Shown in pieces: positions 19,522 to 30,862 of a DNA stretch of 64,000 nt; the stretch's first letter is position 1, and every line of letters begins with the position of its first letter. Source of the stretch: Nannochloris sp. 'desiccata' (Eukaryota > Chlorophyta > Trebouxiophyceae > Chlorellales > Chlorellaceae). Both the position numbers and the translations under genes were made by a program. Where the stretch lies: NCBI GenBank assembly GCA_019044685.2, contig JAGTXX020000009.1, positions 744,001 to 808,000 on the forward strand, given 5' to 3'. Below the pieces are notes generated by a model. The model had not been told where the DNA came from, ran no database searches, and was given only the letters and a program-made list of their open reading frames with translations.

Positions 19522-20232
19522 ATTTATATACTTATAATTTGTAAACGGAGTTTGAAACGATATTGATTGCTGCAGCTTTCTTTAAGAGCTTAAACTTTTT
19601 GGCTGAACCTTGGCACTAGTAGCCTTGGCGCGCTACACTCTCATTCACAGAGCTCAGAAAGCCCCTCCTTGCAGTACTGAAATTGATTCTTTATTCTTCT
19701 CTTTGGGTTACATAATGATAAAAGGAGAGAATAATATGACACAAACTTCAATATTAGCTTGTTTTCATAAATCTAGGGAAAAGACAGGCGGTGCACCCGA
19801 GCCAAGTGGGGCAAAGGATATAACTCGCGGAGGGGTGTTGTTTAATTAAAGCGAAGAAAGGAGAGAGAGGTAGATAGGTTTTATGAAATTCTCTAATGAT
19901 AATATATGGACTCGCCTTCAAAAAATCAAGGAAAATAAAGCCCAATACGTCGTCATCATATTTTAAAAACAAAATGTTCTATCGATATTTTGAAAAATAC
20001 AAAAGCTCTCATAAGGATAGTCATAGCAATTCTTTTTGAAATTTGCTACTAACGAGATATAGAGGAGGGGCTAGGGAAAAAAGTATTGTCTATACGCGCT
20101 CGCACACAAAAACACACACGAATGTTGAATTCTCTCTTTAGGAGGGAGGATGCGGTTGGTTGGTTGCAGAAAATGAAATGATCATCTGTTTGGTTAGAAT
20201 AAGTGTGGGGAGAGGAGAGTACCGAAGATATT
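19522..20232. other. Intergenic; one doubtful micro-ORF
   Basis: Between the MITE and the 3' end of the glutamyl-tRNA reductase gene. The only coding-like stretch is a 44-codon frame at 19715-19849 (+) starting MIKGENNMTQTSILACFHKS. It has no supporting homology. A further open run lies at about 19882-19963. Neither can be called a gene. Confidence 0.35.
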
Positions 20233-22011
20233 TTACTGCTTTGAAGAGCTTGCAGCAGCAAGACGATCTCTCTCAATATCAGCGGCCAACTCAAACATCC
20301 TTTCAAGTGCATCCATATTTGCCAGGGTTTGAGTGACAGCAGAAGGATCAGCAGAATCACATCTCAATGCGGTCATGGGGCCATGCAGAAGTTTATTCAC
20401 GATACTCTTACTAAGCTCCTCTACAGCCTTCTTTTGTTTATTTGTTAATCCCTCGCCGAGTTTATTCAAAGCCTTTTCGAGCTCAGATGATCTAATGGTT
20501 TCAGCTTTTCCTCTAAGCGCTTTAATTGTGGGAACAGTTTCCAGCGAGTCCCTCCAAGCTTCAAATGCAACTTGCTCGTCTGCGAGTAAGATTTCAGCTT
20601 CAGCTGCAGCTTGTGCACGAGCTTCTTTATTTCCAGCTACAACTTCCTTGAGGTCATCAACATTATACACAATAGCACCAGCGTTTTCTGGAGTGATATC
20701 AGGTGCAATGTTACGAGGCACTGAGATATCGACAAATCGACGTACTGCACCGACTACTTCAGGTGCAGAGGTCATACCTGCGATATCTTCGGCATGGATA
20801 AGAAGTTCTTCAGAGCCAGAGGCTGCAAAAATGACATCAGAGTCGGCTACACACTGCATGAGGTCAGGCATAAGATGAATATCAAATTCTACTTCAGGGA
20901 ATTCCTCAGCAAGCGCTTCAGCACGGGGTAAAGAACGATTGAGAATAGTGACACGAGTGCAGCCTTTAGAAGCCAGATGTTTGACTAAAAGTTTGGACAT
21001 TTTGCCAGCACCAATGATGCACACGCGAGAATCAGCAAAATTGTGGGTAGGGAGTTTAAGCTGAGCAAGTTCAGCAGCAGCAGAAGATACGGATACGGCA
21101 CCGGAAGAGATAGAAGTTTCGGCGCGGACACGCTTCCCTGCAGTTACAGCCTGCTTGAAAAGGCCATTCAGATGGCGACCAAAACCGGGGCAGTTTTGTC
21201 CCACCTTGTGAACTTGTTTAACTTGAGCCAAAATCTGGCCTTCTCCCATAACCAGAGAGTCAAGACCACCGGAAACACGGAGAAGATGGCCAGTAGCATC
21301 ACGATCACGGAGTAAGAACAAGTGAGGGCGAAGCTCCTCAAGTGGCACACCGCTAGCACGGGACATCCACTCCTCTACCTCACGGACAGCGCGATGGAAG
21401 GAAAGGCCTACTACATAGATTTCCATACGGTTACAGGTTGACAGAACACCGGCTTCCTCGACGTGAGGGTAGCTGCAGAGCTCTTCAATGGCACGAGGCC
21501 ACTCAGCCTCAGGAACTGCAAGCTTTTCACGAAGTTCTACAGGGGCGTTGTGAATGGTGAGACCGATAGCAATGATACTGCTTTTCTTCTCCAGTGCATA
21601 ACCTGAAGTATTGATAGAATGGACAAAGGTGAGTTTTCGTGTTTGAAGGAAGAGAGATCAAGGGAGGTAACATAAATTGTGGCGAAAGTGGGCCAACTGG
21701 ACATAAAACGAGCAATGCGCCCTCTGAAAATCGTCAGAGCTGCAGAATTGTGGTTAGCAAGCATTCATATACTCACGGTTTACGCCTTTGGTGGACTGCA
21801 ACTGCTGCAAGGCAGCCTGAGATGCCTGAAGGTGGGTTGCTGGCAACTTGACACCGCTTGTGGTTGCAATGCATTCAATAGAATGCTGAACATTATTTCT
21901 ATGATGCTGCACGGTCTGTGCTACGCGAGAGCCTGAAATGGAAGCAAGCTGGGTAGCACCACGAATCGATGAACGACGCATGTCAAGTGTTTGGGTGTAG
22001 AAGCTCGGCAT
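20233..22011 (-). CDS. HEMA: Glutamyl-tRNA reductase, plastid
   Basis: Exon 1 (22011-21777) carries a transit peptide (MPSFYTQTLDMRRSSIRGAT..., Ser/Arg/Gln-rich). It joins exon 2 (21602-20233) within an Arg codon across a GTGAGT...TTCAG intron, giving 534 residues. The mature part opens SSIIAIGLTIHNAPVELREK. The catalytic nucleophile is C135 in VLSTCNRMEIY. VSGGLDSLVMGEGQILAQVK follows, then the NADPH-binding VCIIGAGKMSKLLVKHL, with the long dimerisation helix at the C-terminus. The enzyme reduces glutamyl-tRNA(Glu) to glutamate-1-semialdehyde, the committed and feedback-controlled step of chlorophyll and heme synthesis in the plastid stroma. Length and motifs are complete. Confidence 0.95.
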
Positions 22012-22229
22012 GATGGCCTGTCTTGTTGGACAAGGCTACCAAACAAGTTCTATTGATTTAATATTTCCAGATATTGCAGAGATAACGACTAAATGGACTA
22101 AATTTGCATTGCTAAATCTCATTGAAAACGAAGCTCGATCCAAAATTGTGATCATTGACCCAGGATGAGGATATCGACAAACAAAAATTATCTGTTATAT
22201 TGGCCTTGCATTACAATTCAAATGTCAAT
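22012..22229. promoter_or_regulatory. Presumed HEMA promoter region
   Basis: A 218-bp spacer upstream of HEMA (transcribed leftward) and downstream of the unrecognised gene at 22230. No exon or clear motif is visible; the promoter role is inferred from position alone. Confidence 0.3.
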
Positions 22230-23322
22230 TCAAGTATAGTCCATTTTTACTATAGCTTCCGGCAGTCTTCCCATGCTCGCTTGAGCTATAGATCCGGTGT
22301 CTTGTCCAACAGGCATTCCACCATGCTGCTCCCGAGGACAGCCTCTGGCAACCCTCAAAACCTCTGCCAATCCAGCTGCCTCCCGCGCGACTCGGGCAGC
22401 GTTTGCAGCAATTGATTGATATACAGTTAACGATCTGCTTGATTCATAAACAGCCTTTTCACAATCTGTTGCAGCCGCAGTTGCGTCCCCTAAAAATTTC
22501 GAATTAGCTGTAAATGCAGAGGCGATCCTCTTGACTACTTTCCGTCGCAGTGTCTCATTCACAAGTAGACTAGATGCATTTTTCTTTGCATGCTGTGGAG
22601 AATTGCCTTGTTCAGGGGAGAGGGAGGAGGGGTGATTGGCTTCTGCCTCCGCTTCCGCCTATGGGAAATATTAAAAGAAAGTAACATTAATTCAGTATTA
22701 ATTTTAATAAGGTATCTTAGCAATGAAACTACCAAAACAAAAACAATAATCAACTTGCCTTTTCCAAAGCATCAAACATCTCACTTGATTCACAGCCATG
22801 AAATTGAGCTGCAACGGTCGCTGCCACTACCGCCTCGTTGTCTTTTGTCAGTTCATCGAGGCTGAACGAGCCAATATGCCCAATTCGAGGTACAGGACCT
22901 ACAAGGTGAAATGAACATATATTAAATGCTCGTGTCTATTAAATAAAAATTAAGGGTCGTAGTCCTGGCTGTATATGTAAAAGGACCTCTTAAGAGATTT
23001 CCTGCTCAAAAAAATTGCTCTGTGTCTCTCACTTACCCATAGCATCTTCTGGGGCTTCTGGTTCATCACTATACCTATATTCCACTCTATCGTCTATATC
23101 TTCAAATTCCATAAACTCTGGTTCTTCACCGGGTACCGGAGCGCCAGCAGGGCCCTGGGTCCCTCTCCCTATTTCGCCAAAGATGGTTCTCACTTCCCGG
23201 GGCTCGCTCAAATCTGCCTCGTCCTGAACGTTAGTACAGGATGTATCGACACTGGTATCCCCTGGATTAAAATGAACTGTTCCGCGCAAGGGGTGCTGCG
23301 AAGGGTGCTGCCTCTGCTGCAT
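22230..23322 (-). CDS. Unrecognised three-exon protein (284 aa)
   Basis: Exons 23322-23037, 22898-22759 and 22658-22230 keep frame (Gly codon split at the first junction, phase 0 at the second). The second intron has a GC-AG boundary: donor AAG|GCAAGT, acceptor CCATAG. The N-terminal 95 residues are polar and acidic (PGEEPEFMEFEDIDD). The middle contains PRIGHIGSFSLDELTKDNEA followed by VVAATVAAQFHGC. After a Glu/Ala stretch comes a helical region, ETLRRKVVKRIASAFTANSK, then a long alanine-rich helix (AANAARVAREAAGLAEVLRV). No signal peptide or membrane span is seen. I do not recognise the family; the helical C-terminus suggests a structural or adaptor role. Confidence 0.65.
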
Positions 23323-23757
23323 TTTTGAGGGGTGGAGGGAGTGTTAAATTAACGGTGTCTTGAGAGCAGAATGTGAACTGAAGTATATGAGTTGTGAAGT
23401 AGTGTGGGTGAATTATGATGGGTAATTGATGCAAACGAGGGTTAGTTGCTTTTCTTTCAGGTGATTTATTGAGCCATGCAGCTGAATGGAAGCCAAGGCG
23501 CTAGGGGTCTCGGAAGCAAATTATCTGACTGAGCTCACCAGTCGTGTTATCTCTAGCGTATCTTTTCTGCTATATTGGCTTCTATTTTGTTCTTAAACAT
23601 GTATTAAACAACAGTATAATTAAATAATCTATAAGATTTACTGGGAAAATTGAGCACACAGCCCTTTATTTGCTTGCTGCAACGTTGAGATAAAATACAA
23701 TGACACCACCTGCTGTCCTGCGGTAATTATTATAATACATGAGACTATTCTGCCCTC
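23323..23757. other. Intergenic, nothing seen
   Basis: AT-rich spacer between the start of the 284-aa gene and the 3' end of the next minus-strand gene. It presumably includes a promoter and a 3' UTR. No exon, RNA gene or repeat was recognised. Confidence 0.35.
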
Positions 23758-24732
23758 CTACCTACTGCCAGAGGCCATGCCTTCCTCTTCATCTCTTGGT
23801 AATAATGGCTCAGTCCACTGACCATCGCCAGCATCAGCAATAAACTGGCCCGAGTTTGACGTAGCACTGCAAGTACCACTAGATTGAGCCGAGCTAATTC
23901 CACCACCACGAGTCCTCCTAGCCCACAAGGGACGAGCAAGTATAAACATAATCAAAGCACTTAATACCGCCATTTGCAGGATCATTCCACCGAGCACTAA
24001 GCCTTTATGAGCGCAAGTAAATTTGCAGATACTAAGTCTCGCAGCGAGGTAAGCATATCGTAAAGCAACAGAAGAAGTAGCGTTCTCTGTTAACTCGGGC
24101 AGAACAGCATTCTCACAAGAACACAAGGCTCCGTGATCATCTTTTTCCATTTCTAAAGATATTTCTTGCAACATAATTCCTCCTTTCTTTGAAGTAGATT
24201 TTGCTAAAGCTGCAGCTTTGTTGACTGCGAATTTTACAGCAGCCTCGACATCTTCAACTCCACCTTCTACTGCAAGCTCTACTGTGACGACTCTCGCAGA
24301 GTCGCTATCTGTAGCCATAACTGCACGAGCTACAGAGATGATGTTATCATACATAGAGGAATCTCTAGCTTTAGAAAGGCTATCGGCTGCCAGCTCCAAG
24401 GCATCGTCGTTGGCATCGTCGTTGGGTTCGGCAGAGGGACTAGGTACCGGTACATCACAAGCAAGACGCAAAGGTTGTAAAAGCTTAAAATATTTCTTCT
24501 TAAACGATTTTACGCGATCATCTGTCATCGCACACTCTCGCAAATCAAAGGCAGATAGCAATTCACAGCATTGGTCGCCTGCGTTTTGAGCACCGCTTAA
24601 TTCTGAGGAACACTGGCGTAACATAAAGTAAGCTTGTTGGCACAATGTCATCTTCTTTGCTTGAAATGGGCTAATTAAAGTGCTGCTGACAGCCAGGAGC
24701 ATCAAAAGCGCCAGGCTGGCTTTGGGCAACAT
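23758..24732 (-). CDS. Type I membrane protein with cysteine-rich ectodomain, unrecognised
   Basis: A single coding exon from ATG 24732 to TAG, 324 residues. The frame extends ten codons further upstream, but without an ATG and past a CTTGCAG that may end a 5'-UTR intron. Residues 1-25 are a signal peptide (MLPKASLALLMLLAVSSTL). The ectodomain has cysteines in CQQAYFMLRQC, DQCCELL and LRECAM, an acidic linker, and a second cysteine group (CSCENA, ICKFTC). A membrane span follows (about 248-270, LVLGGMILQMAVLSALIMFI). The cytosolic tail is acidic near its end (LLPRDEEEGMASGSR). N-glycosylation is possible at NATSS. A receptor or ER/cell-surface role is plausible but not shown. Confidence 0.6.
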   Translation of the reverse strand: MLPKASLALLMLLAVSSTLISPFQAKKMTLCQQAYFMLRQCSSELSGAQNAGDQCCELLSAFDLRECAMTDDRVKSFKKKYFKLLQPLRLACDVPVPSPSAEPNDDANDDALELAADSLSKARDSSMYDNIISVARAVMATDSDSARVVTVELAVEGGVEDVEAAVKFAVNKAAALAKSTSKKGGIMLQEISLEMEKDDHGALCSCENAVLPELTENATSSVALRYAYLAARLSICKFTCAHKGLVLGGMILQMAVLSALIMFILARPLWARRTRGGGISSAQSSGTCSATSNSGQFIADAGDGQWTEPLLPRDEEEGMASGSR

Positions 24733-25255
24733 CCTTAGATTTTCAAATTTCACGTTCTGCAAGAAAATTCAAATGCTAGTAAGCTAAACATCCATTTACG
24801 GCAGATATCTATTTAGGAAAGACTTTCAAAGGTAAAACGCTGCATAGAAGTCTCATTCGGCTAAAACATCAAAGATCAAGATCAGGGGAAATAAGATACA
24901 TGAATCGGCAGTCTGCCTAACAAGCATCCAACAACCCTAGATTTATGCATTATACCGTTAATATGAGTATCGTGTTAATTGAACGCACTTTAAAGAAGGA
25001 CTCAGGCACGTTGGGGAATTTCAATTTAACTTTTTAAATCTTTGAACGAGATTCACAGCAGATTCAGATCTCCGCCCTTTGTACCTGCAGCACTGCCGCC
25101 CCAGATTTACTTTAATACTCTTCAACAAATTAGAAGATATGTTCCATGGGCGTAATTCGTCATAATTAGACTAGGATTCCCTCATATGGCAGGGTTTTCT
25201 GTCAAGGAAGAAAGCAAGACTTCTCGCCACCACTGCTGCTGTTACAACTCAATAT
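24733..25255. other. Intergenic, nothing seen
   Basis: About 520 bp between the membrane-protein gene and the 3' end of the synaptotagmin-like gene. A possible 5'-UTR intron acceptor (CTTGCAG) sits just above 24755. No further coding or structural signal was found. Confidence 0.35.
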
Positions 25256-28200
25256 CTACGCCAAAGGAAACCATGCCATGACTAACGCGACTCTCCCTAC
25301 ATCCAACTGTTCATGTTCTCCTCCAGGTCCAACCGCGACCGTTGCTCCTCGTCTCCCCCTCGCTTCTCTCAATCGCCATGACCCTCGGACAACTCCTTTC
25401 GTCACAACATCTTTCAGCGGAATCGACGCTGCAGCTTCTACAGAAACATCTCCATCAAAATCAGCACATGCATCAAGAGCATATAACTGACCTCCATAGG
25501 TAGAAAGTTTCCATGCTGATTTTGCATCTCCTAATTCTAAGATTGCTCGACTGGCCAATGGATCCCACACAGGTAGATGAAAAACTCTACCCCAATGAAG
25601 CAATCCTGGTCTACTGCCAACTTGACAATCCATACATATCATACGTTCAGGTGGGGATACGGCAGCAGCTGCGGCGGCAGCTGCAACGGAAGACATTGGG
25701 GCAACGGCATTGCTACCGATACTTAGAGCTAAAATTGGATTGCCAGGGGAGTCGCCGTAATCTAGTTTCGTAAAAGTAATTCGAATTGCGAGGATACCAG
25801 GTTGAGATAATACACTCCTTGGAGCCGGTCTTGGACTTAAAACCGAATTTATAGCAGTAGGGGGAACAGCGTTTGGGCTTCCGTTGACCGTGGTGCCGTC
25901 GCCAGCAATTTCTAAATTTGCTAATGAGCCAGTATCACTGGCAGGTCGTGAAGTGGATGCTACAGATGGATCTTTGAAAGCCAGGGCTTTGACCACTTCT
26001 GAAGAAGGTAGAAAAGCCGCAGTGGTGGACAAATTATCTTCTTGATCATCATCAAGAGACTCAAGGGCGCCACCGCCATTATGACCACTGGCCTTCTTAT
26101 TGGGTTCACTTTCTTCCGCAGCAGCAGCAGCAGAAGCAGAAGTCGCAGCCTCCTCTTCATGTGGATGTTTCGATCTCTTCTTTTTCCGTCTCTTCTCCTT
26201 TTTCAGCTCGACAGCCTCAGCTTCTGCAGCAGCGACAGCGGCTGCTGCTGCCTCCACAACATCTGCAGTTGCTACAGGCAACCATTGCACGACGAGTCTT
26301 ACTCTTCCTGCAGTCTTTGATAGTCCTGCACTGTTCACAACACCAATACTACTAGTGGCACCGTCCTCCTCATTAACAGTGCTCTTTCCTTCCCCTGCAC
26401 CACCACCACCACCGCTACCGCCATCACCACTGTTGCTGCCAGCTTCTTCGTCTTGTCCCTCTCCCTTACGGACACCTACTCCCTCATCAACATCTTCATG
26501 ATCAACTACCACATTATCATATTCTCTGTTAATTCCAAATACCATAGACTGAATAGATTTCAACCAACCGGGCTGACCTTGGTCACTGATACTGCTCGCC
26601 ATCCTATTCAGCCCGTCACCTCCTTGAGCACCTCCAGTATTTGAACTACGCGTATCTACCGCATTAGATACCATCCCTGCCATAGTGACTGACGTCGCAG
26701 CAGGTATACTGATCCAAATACCGTCGGGAGAGACCCAAGACGCAGGAGGCTCTTCGATAGTAATATCACCATCGCCAGCATTGTCAATCATGCCGTTGGC
26801 ATTGTTGTAGGTAGATGGAAGTTTTCTAGACGAAGAAGGTCTTAAGGCATGATTCGTATGACTTGTACTAATGTATCTAAGGGATGAAGGTGGTGTATTT
26901 TTTATCCCAGCAACTGTTCTGTATGAAGTAGTTGCGTGTGCTGGGCCCCAGTGCAGTTGCTGTTGTGATGAAGACGCTGGCGTTGTTGCAAGCGCCACGC
27001 CTAGGCCAACAGGCAGCATTTCATTCTTATTATTCACCGCATTACTAGTATTAACAGCGCCAGAAGCTTCCATTGCTTGCGTAATACTCTCAGGCCAATG
27101 TACTTGAACGCTTCTCGTTCTTACTGCCATTGACGGAGCCCCGCCCCCACCTCCAGACCCAATACCTCCTCCATTCGGGTGATGATAAATCTCAGCTGGG
27201 ATAGATAATGACGTCGCTGGAGACGCCCAGCGTGCGGAATTGGTTGATAAAGAAGGGCTGAGGCTTCTACTACGCACAGGGCTGCTAGAGGCGGAATCGA
27301 ACCCACTGTCGTCAGCATCGTCATAGCGGTCACAGCGGTCCGGCGAGGGGGAGCCAAAGGTGTTGGTATTGCTATTATCACCATTGCCGGTGGGGAAGAG
27401 AGAAGGTGGAATAGATCATGAAGGATTCCGTTGATGTTGTGTAGTACTACCAATAGCAGCGTTGTTATTTCGTCTTGGAGGGGTCACCATGCCACTTACA
27501 TCAGCTGCTGCTACAGCGTTTCCAGCATCTTCTGCCTCTGACTGTTCCCCAGCAATTGCAGCTTCTAATGAATCCAAAATTATGCACTCAGCGTGCTCCA
27601 ATTGCCTTTTTTCGTCCTGCAGAGCATGATAGTCAGCTAATATATCTTCCAACGGCAAATCTGCCAATCCCAGCGGCATATCCGCACCTAGCAAGTCCAT
27701 TCTTTTATGAGACACCAACAAGCGGAGCTGCTGCGTCGGTCTTGAAACGACAAAATGAAATTGAGAATTCCATTCAGGAGATAACGTTTTCTCTTGAACT
27801 GCAGTGAGACCGGCTTGCATGACCCCTTCATCAGCTCCATCAGGACCGGAAGCTTCAGGCAAAATTAAAGAAACACGTGGGCTCGGGACCTTTATTCTGC
27901 CAAGGAACGTGCTTCTTCTCGGTTCTATATCCGCTGAAAGTATTTTAACCACTAAAATACCCATAGGAGGTAACTTTGACATCGCTGCAGCTTCTGCTGC
28001 AGCTTCTTCCCTTGCTTCTGATGCAGGGCGGGGTGCAAGTGGTACCCCTACTTCTCTTGGCCAGACAATCGCCTTGTCAGCGAGATTTAATACGACTGAA
28101 TGTAGCCAGCTTGAGATAGCAGGCAATGCCATGAGATCTGGCCCTCCTAATGCTCTCACACTAAAATCTACATACGGTCTGTTGAGTAGAGAGATTGCCA

Positions 28201-28931
28201 TGCGACGTAGAAAAGGGGGTTCATCAGTTATTGGGCTAAAAACAAGTCGGACAACGCCGGCGAGATGAACGTTATTTAGTCCTAAAGAGGCACCACCGAG
28301 TTTTGTTAAATGGAGCGCTACATCTGGCTCTCCAGCCCAACGGATATCGACGTCTAATACCATAGCAAGGAGATCTTCCCCGTGTAGAGGCACTGCTTTG
28401 ATACCGACAATGACTGGAGGATGTTTGCCGAAAGAAAGGCGGGAGAAGGCAATATGGCCAAAATCGCTGCTTTCTTGTACCCTTTCTTCCAATTCTCTAC
28501 GTAAGATGGCACACACGGTTGAATTAATTGCAGGCCAGAGTATAGAGAGTAATACTTGGACAGAATCGCCTCGTTCCCAATCTGCGGTTGTAATCCATGG
28601 CGGTAGGCGTCCTAGGAGGTAGCGTAAGTCTTCTTCTGTGCGTAAGTCTTTGATTACACGAACGCTGGCTGCAAACCTCGCTCTTTTTAAAGTTTTCATT
28701 GCTGTAGATTTTCATTAAAGAAGGGAGAAGGCGAAAGGAGCGTATAAGAAAAAGTAAAGGGCAAGGTTGGGCGGGAGGGGACAGAATGGCAAAACGTAGT
28801 CTCCAGAACATACCTGAGCGCAAGATGAAGAAGTTGATGACGAGGAGGCCACCTTGGATAGGGCTGGAGATAACAATGGAACATAATGTCCCTGCTGCCT
28901 TGCCTAGTTTGTTTATTATTTTATTTAACAT
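25256..28931 (-). CDS. Synaptotagmin-like SMP/C2 lipid-transfer protein, interrupted by in-frame TGA
   Basis: Exon 1 (28931-28814) encodes a membrane anchor (GTLCSIVISSPIQGGLLVIN). It joins exon 2 (from 28701) within an Ala codon (GTATGT...CTACAG). Residues 70-258 are an SMP domain (LPPWITTADWERGDSVQVLL, RPYVDFSVRALGGPDLMALP, then VWPREVGVPL), which carries lipids at ER-plasma membrane contacts. A C2 domain starts about 286 (PMGILVVKILSAD). The frame hits TGA at 27418-27416 (codon 468). The same frame then stays open for 719 more codons to 25256, including what looks like the C2 domain's last strand (GRVRLVVQWLPV) and a second C2-like region. So the stop is read through, removed by an unrecognised intron, a recent mutation or a sequencing error. 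The product resembles plant SYT/E-Syt proteins. Confidence 0.75.
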
Positions 28932-29356
28932 CGTGTCGTTTAGATGGCCATGGTTAGGGTCTAGGCCCCAAGGGAGGCTAGTCTCGCGGTCATATGACTT
29001 TTTAAAAGTGAAAAGATTAGTCGAATGCAATTTAAGCCTTCAAATGATGGTCTTGCAGAATTTTCAAGTCTCGAAGATTCAATATAGCGCTTCAAGGTTT
29101 GAGAGCTTTTTAAGCTTGTAGCCTAGAAATCAACGCGTATGCTCGCAGCAGCAGCATACTATAATCTAAGTAAACGCCTTAAAGCCCGCGAAGGCGCCTA
29201 TTTCGAAAGTTGCAGTGTTTGAACAATTTAATAGATTCAAACTTTCACTAACAAACTGGAACTTATTTGGAGACAAATTGCACTTTCAGAGTTATTGGAA
29301 TTTTTCCCCAAATAAACCAAGCAGCTTTTGGAATTTTTGTGACCGACCCCTAGAAA
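28932..29356. promoter_or_regulatory. Divergent promoter region
   Basis: A 425-bp spacer between the start codons of the synaptotagmin-like gene (minus) and the CCDC90-family gene (plus), so it should carry both promoters. No clear TATA box or other motif stands out. Confidence 0.4.
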
Positions 29357-30218
29357 ATGTCATCTTCTAGGCTTTTGTTTTCAGGCTTGGCTTCACAGCT
29401 CACACGAGCTCTGACGCACCAAGCAGGTAGTACAACCAGTGTATCTATATCACAGAGTTTGTCAAATATGTCTCTAAAAGCTGCAGCAGCTGCTTCCGCT
29501 CGGTTTGAGTCTAATGTGGCGGCAGTCCATCCCTATGAATCTGTTAGAGATAAAGGACTGCTCGTAGATACCTTAGATACGGTAAGAGATAAGGATTATG
29601 AGCTTAATGGAATCGCAGAAATGAATTTTGCTTAAATTGTTTCGAGTCTACAAAGGTACACCGCCTAGTTTATATTTTTTTCCCTCTCCGTCTTTACTGC
29701 AGATGCGCAGATTTGAGAAAATTGGAATGGCCAGAGAGCAGGCTGAAGCTTTAACACAGAGCGTAACTGAATTGTTATGTTCCAATAGAGATCGTATGGC
29801 TGAATACTACGTTTCCCGTGCTGCACTTGAGAAAAGCGAACTTCAATCAACATCGTCAATTGCCGGTTTTCGAGCAGAGGTCTTAAAAAGTCAAGAACTC
29901 CAAGTAGCTACCTTTACCCGCGATGCAGAGCGTCTGCAAGCAAGCCTTGAAAAACTCCGTTCTGAAATTCGTTACGAAATTGATAAATTAACTGCAAGTC
30001 AACGCCTAGACCTCAATTTAGAGAAAGGGAGAATGAGAGACGAACTGCAGGCGCTGAGAGATAGAGCTAATGAATTGGAAATTAAAGTAGATAAAGAAGT
30101 GAATTCATTGAAAGCAGCAATGGAACAGTCTAAGAATGATATAGTCAAGTACGTGCTAGGTTTGATGTTGGCTTTGCTTACTGCAGGGCTTGGTGCGGCG
30201 AGACTTATTATGCATTGA
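29357..30218 (+). CDS. CCDC90/MCUR1-family mitochondrial inner-membrane protein (DUF1640)
   Basis: Exons 29357-29581 and 29703-30218 join in phase 0 (GTAAGA...CTGCAG), giving 246 residues. The N-terminus (MSSSRLLFSGLASQLTRALT) is a mitochondrial presequence. The family core spans the junction: LVDTLDT then MRRFEKIGMAREQAEALTQS. A coiled coil (about 110-215) and a C-terminal membrane anchor (VLGLMLALLTAGLGAARLIM) follow. This layout is that of CCDC90A/B, MCUR1 and yeast Fmp32. These proteins sit in the inner membrane and have been linked to calcium uniporter scaffolding, proline metabolism or cytochrome oxidase assembly. Which role applies here is unknown. Confidence 0.82.
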
Positions 30219-30507
30219 GAGATTTGTTTCGACCGAAAATTAATTCTCTTATTATTTTATTACTCTTAAATGAACTATATACTACACTTGTAAATCACAT
30301 CAGTTATACCGCAGAACTGATTCTAAAAGGCAGGGAAAAGAAAGGAAAAGCCATGATATCTTAGTCTTCAGACCAAGGCCGACGAAGGAAAGTTGCGAGT
30401 GGTGGTGGTGGGGTGTGTGGGTGTGTGGGTGCGATGGATAGCAAGCATAGCTTTCTGCCTTTATTCGTTATATACCTTTACTGTTAACCATTTAGGAAGA
30501 GAATCAT
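30219..30507. other. Intergenic with GT-rich simple repeat
   Basis: 3' spacer after the CCDC90-family gene. A GTGGTGGTGG...GTGTGTGGGTGTGTGGG tract lies at about 30397-30432. No gene is supported. Confidence 0.4.
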
Positions 30508-30726
30508 ATGTTTCCAGCAGCTATTATCAGAGAATGCAGTGCAGGACTGGTTGGTGTCGGCGCTCTGTCTACAAGCAGAGGCTGCCTTGCTGAGAGACCT
30601 ATTAGGCCGAGAGCAGCTGATACTGAGAGATTAAGAAGACATATGGGCCAGGAGGTTATACAGACTCCATGCCCCAAACATGCCCACTCCTGCCGAGCTT
30701 TGAGGTGGGCATCGGAAGCTTGCTGA
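30508..30726 (+). CDS. Doubtful small ORF (72 aa)
   Basis: An ATG-initiated frame of 72 codons ending in TGA. The product (MFPAAIIRECSAGLVGVGAL...) is basic and Cys/Arg-rich with no recognisable motif. It could be a small protein, a 5' exon of the PPR gene downstream, or chance. I list it because it is the only open stretch in a 640-bp spacer. Confidence 0.2.
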   Translation: MFPAAIIRECSAGLVGVGALSTSRGCLAERPIRPRAADTERLRRHMGQEVIQTPCPKHAHSCRALRWASEAC

Positions 30727-30862
30727 GGTAGCTTCTTTGGCAGCTCCGATTTCACCAGAATCACCCAAAACTTACATATTTTGTCACGAGTCCAAAACTC
30801 TGCAGGCTTAAATCATTTAAATAATCCTCCAGTCTGATCATTAAACTATGACATGAACTACT

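Noticed and set aside
25256..28701. Alternative genetic code (TGA as sense) to explain the interrupted gene
   Set aside because: Several other genes in the window, such as CDC6 and the 637-aa gene, end at TGA at the expected place.
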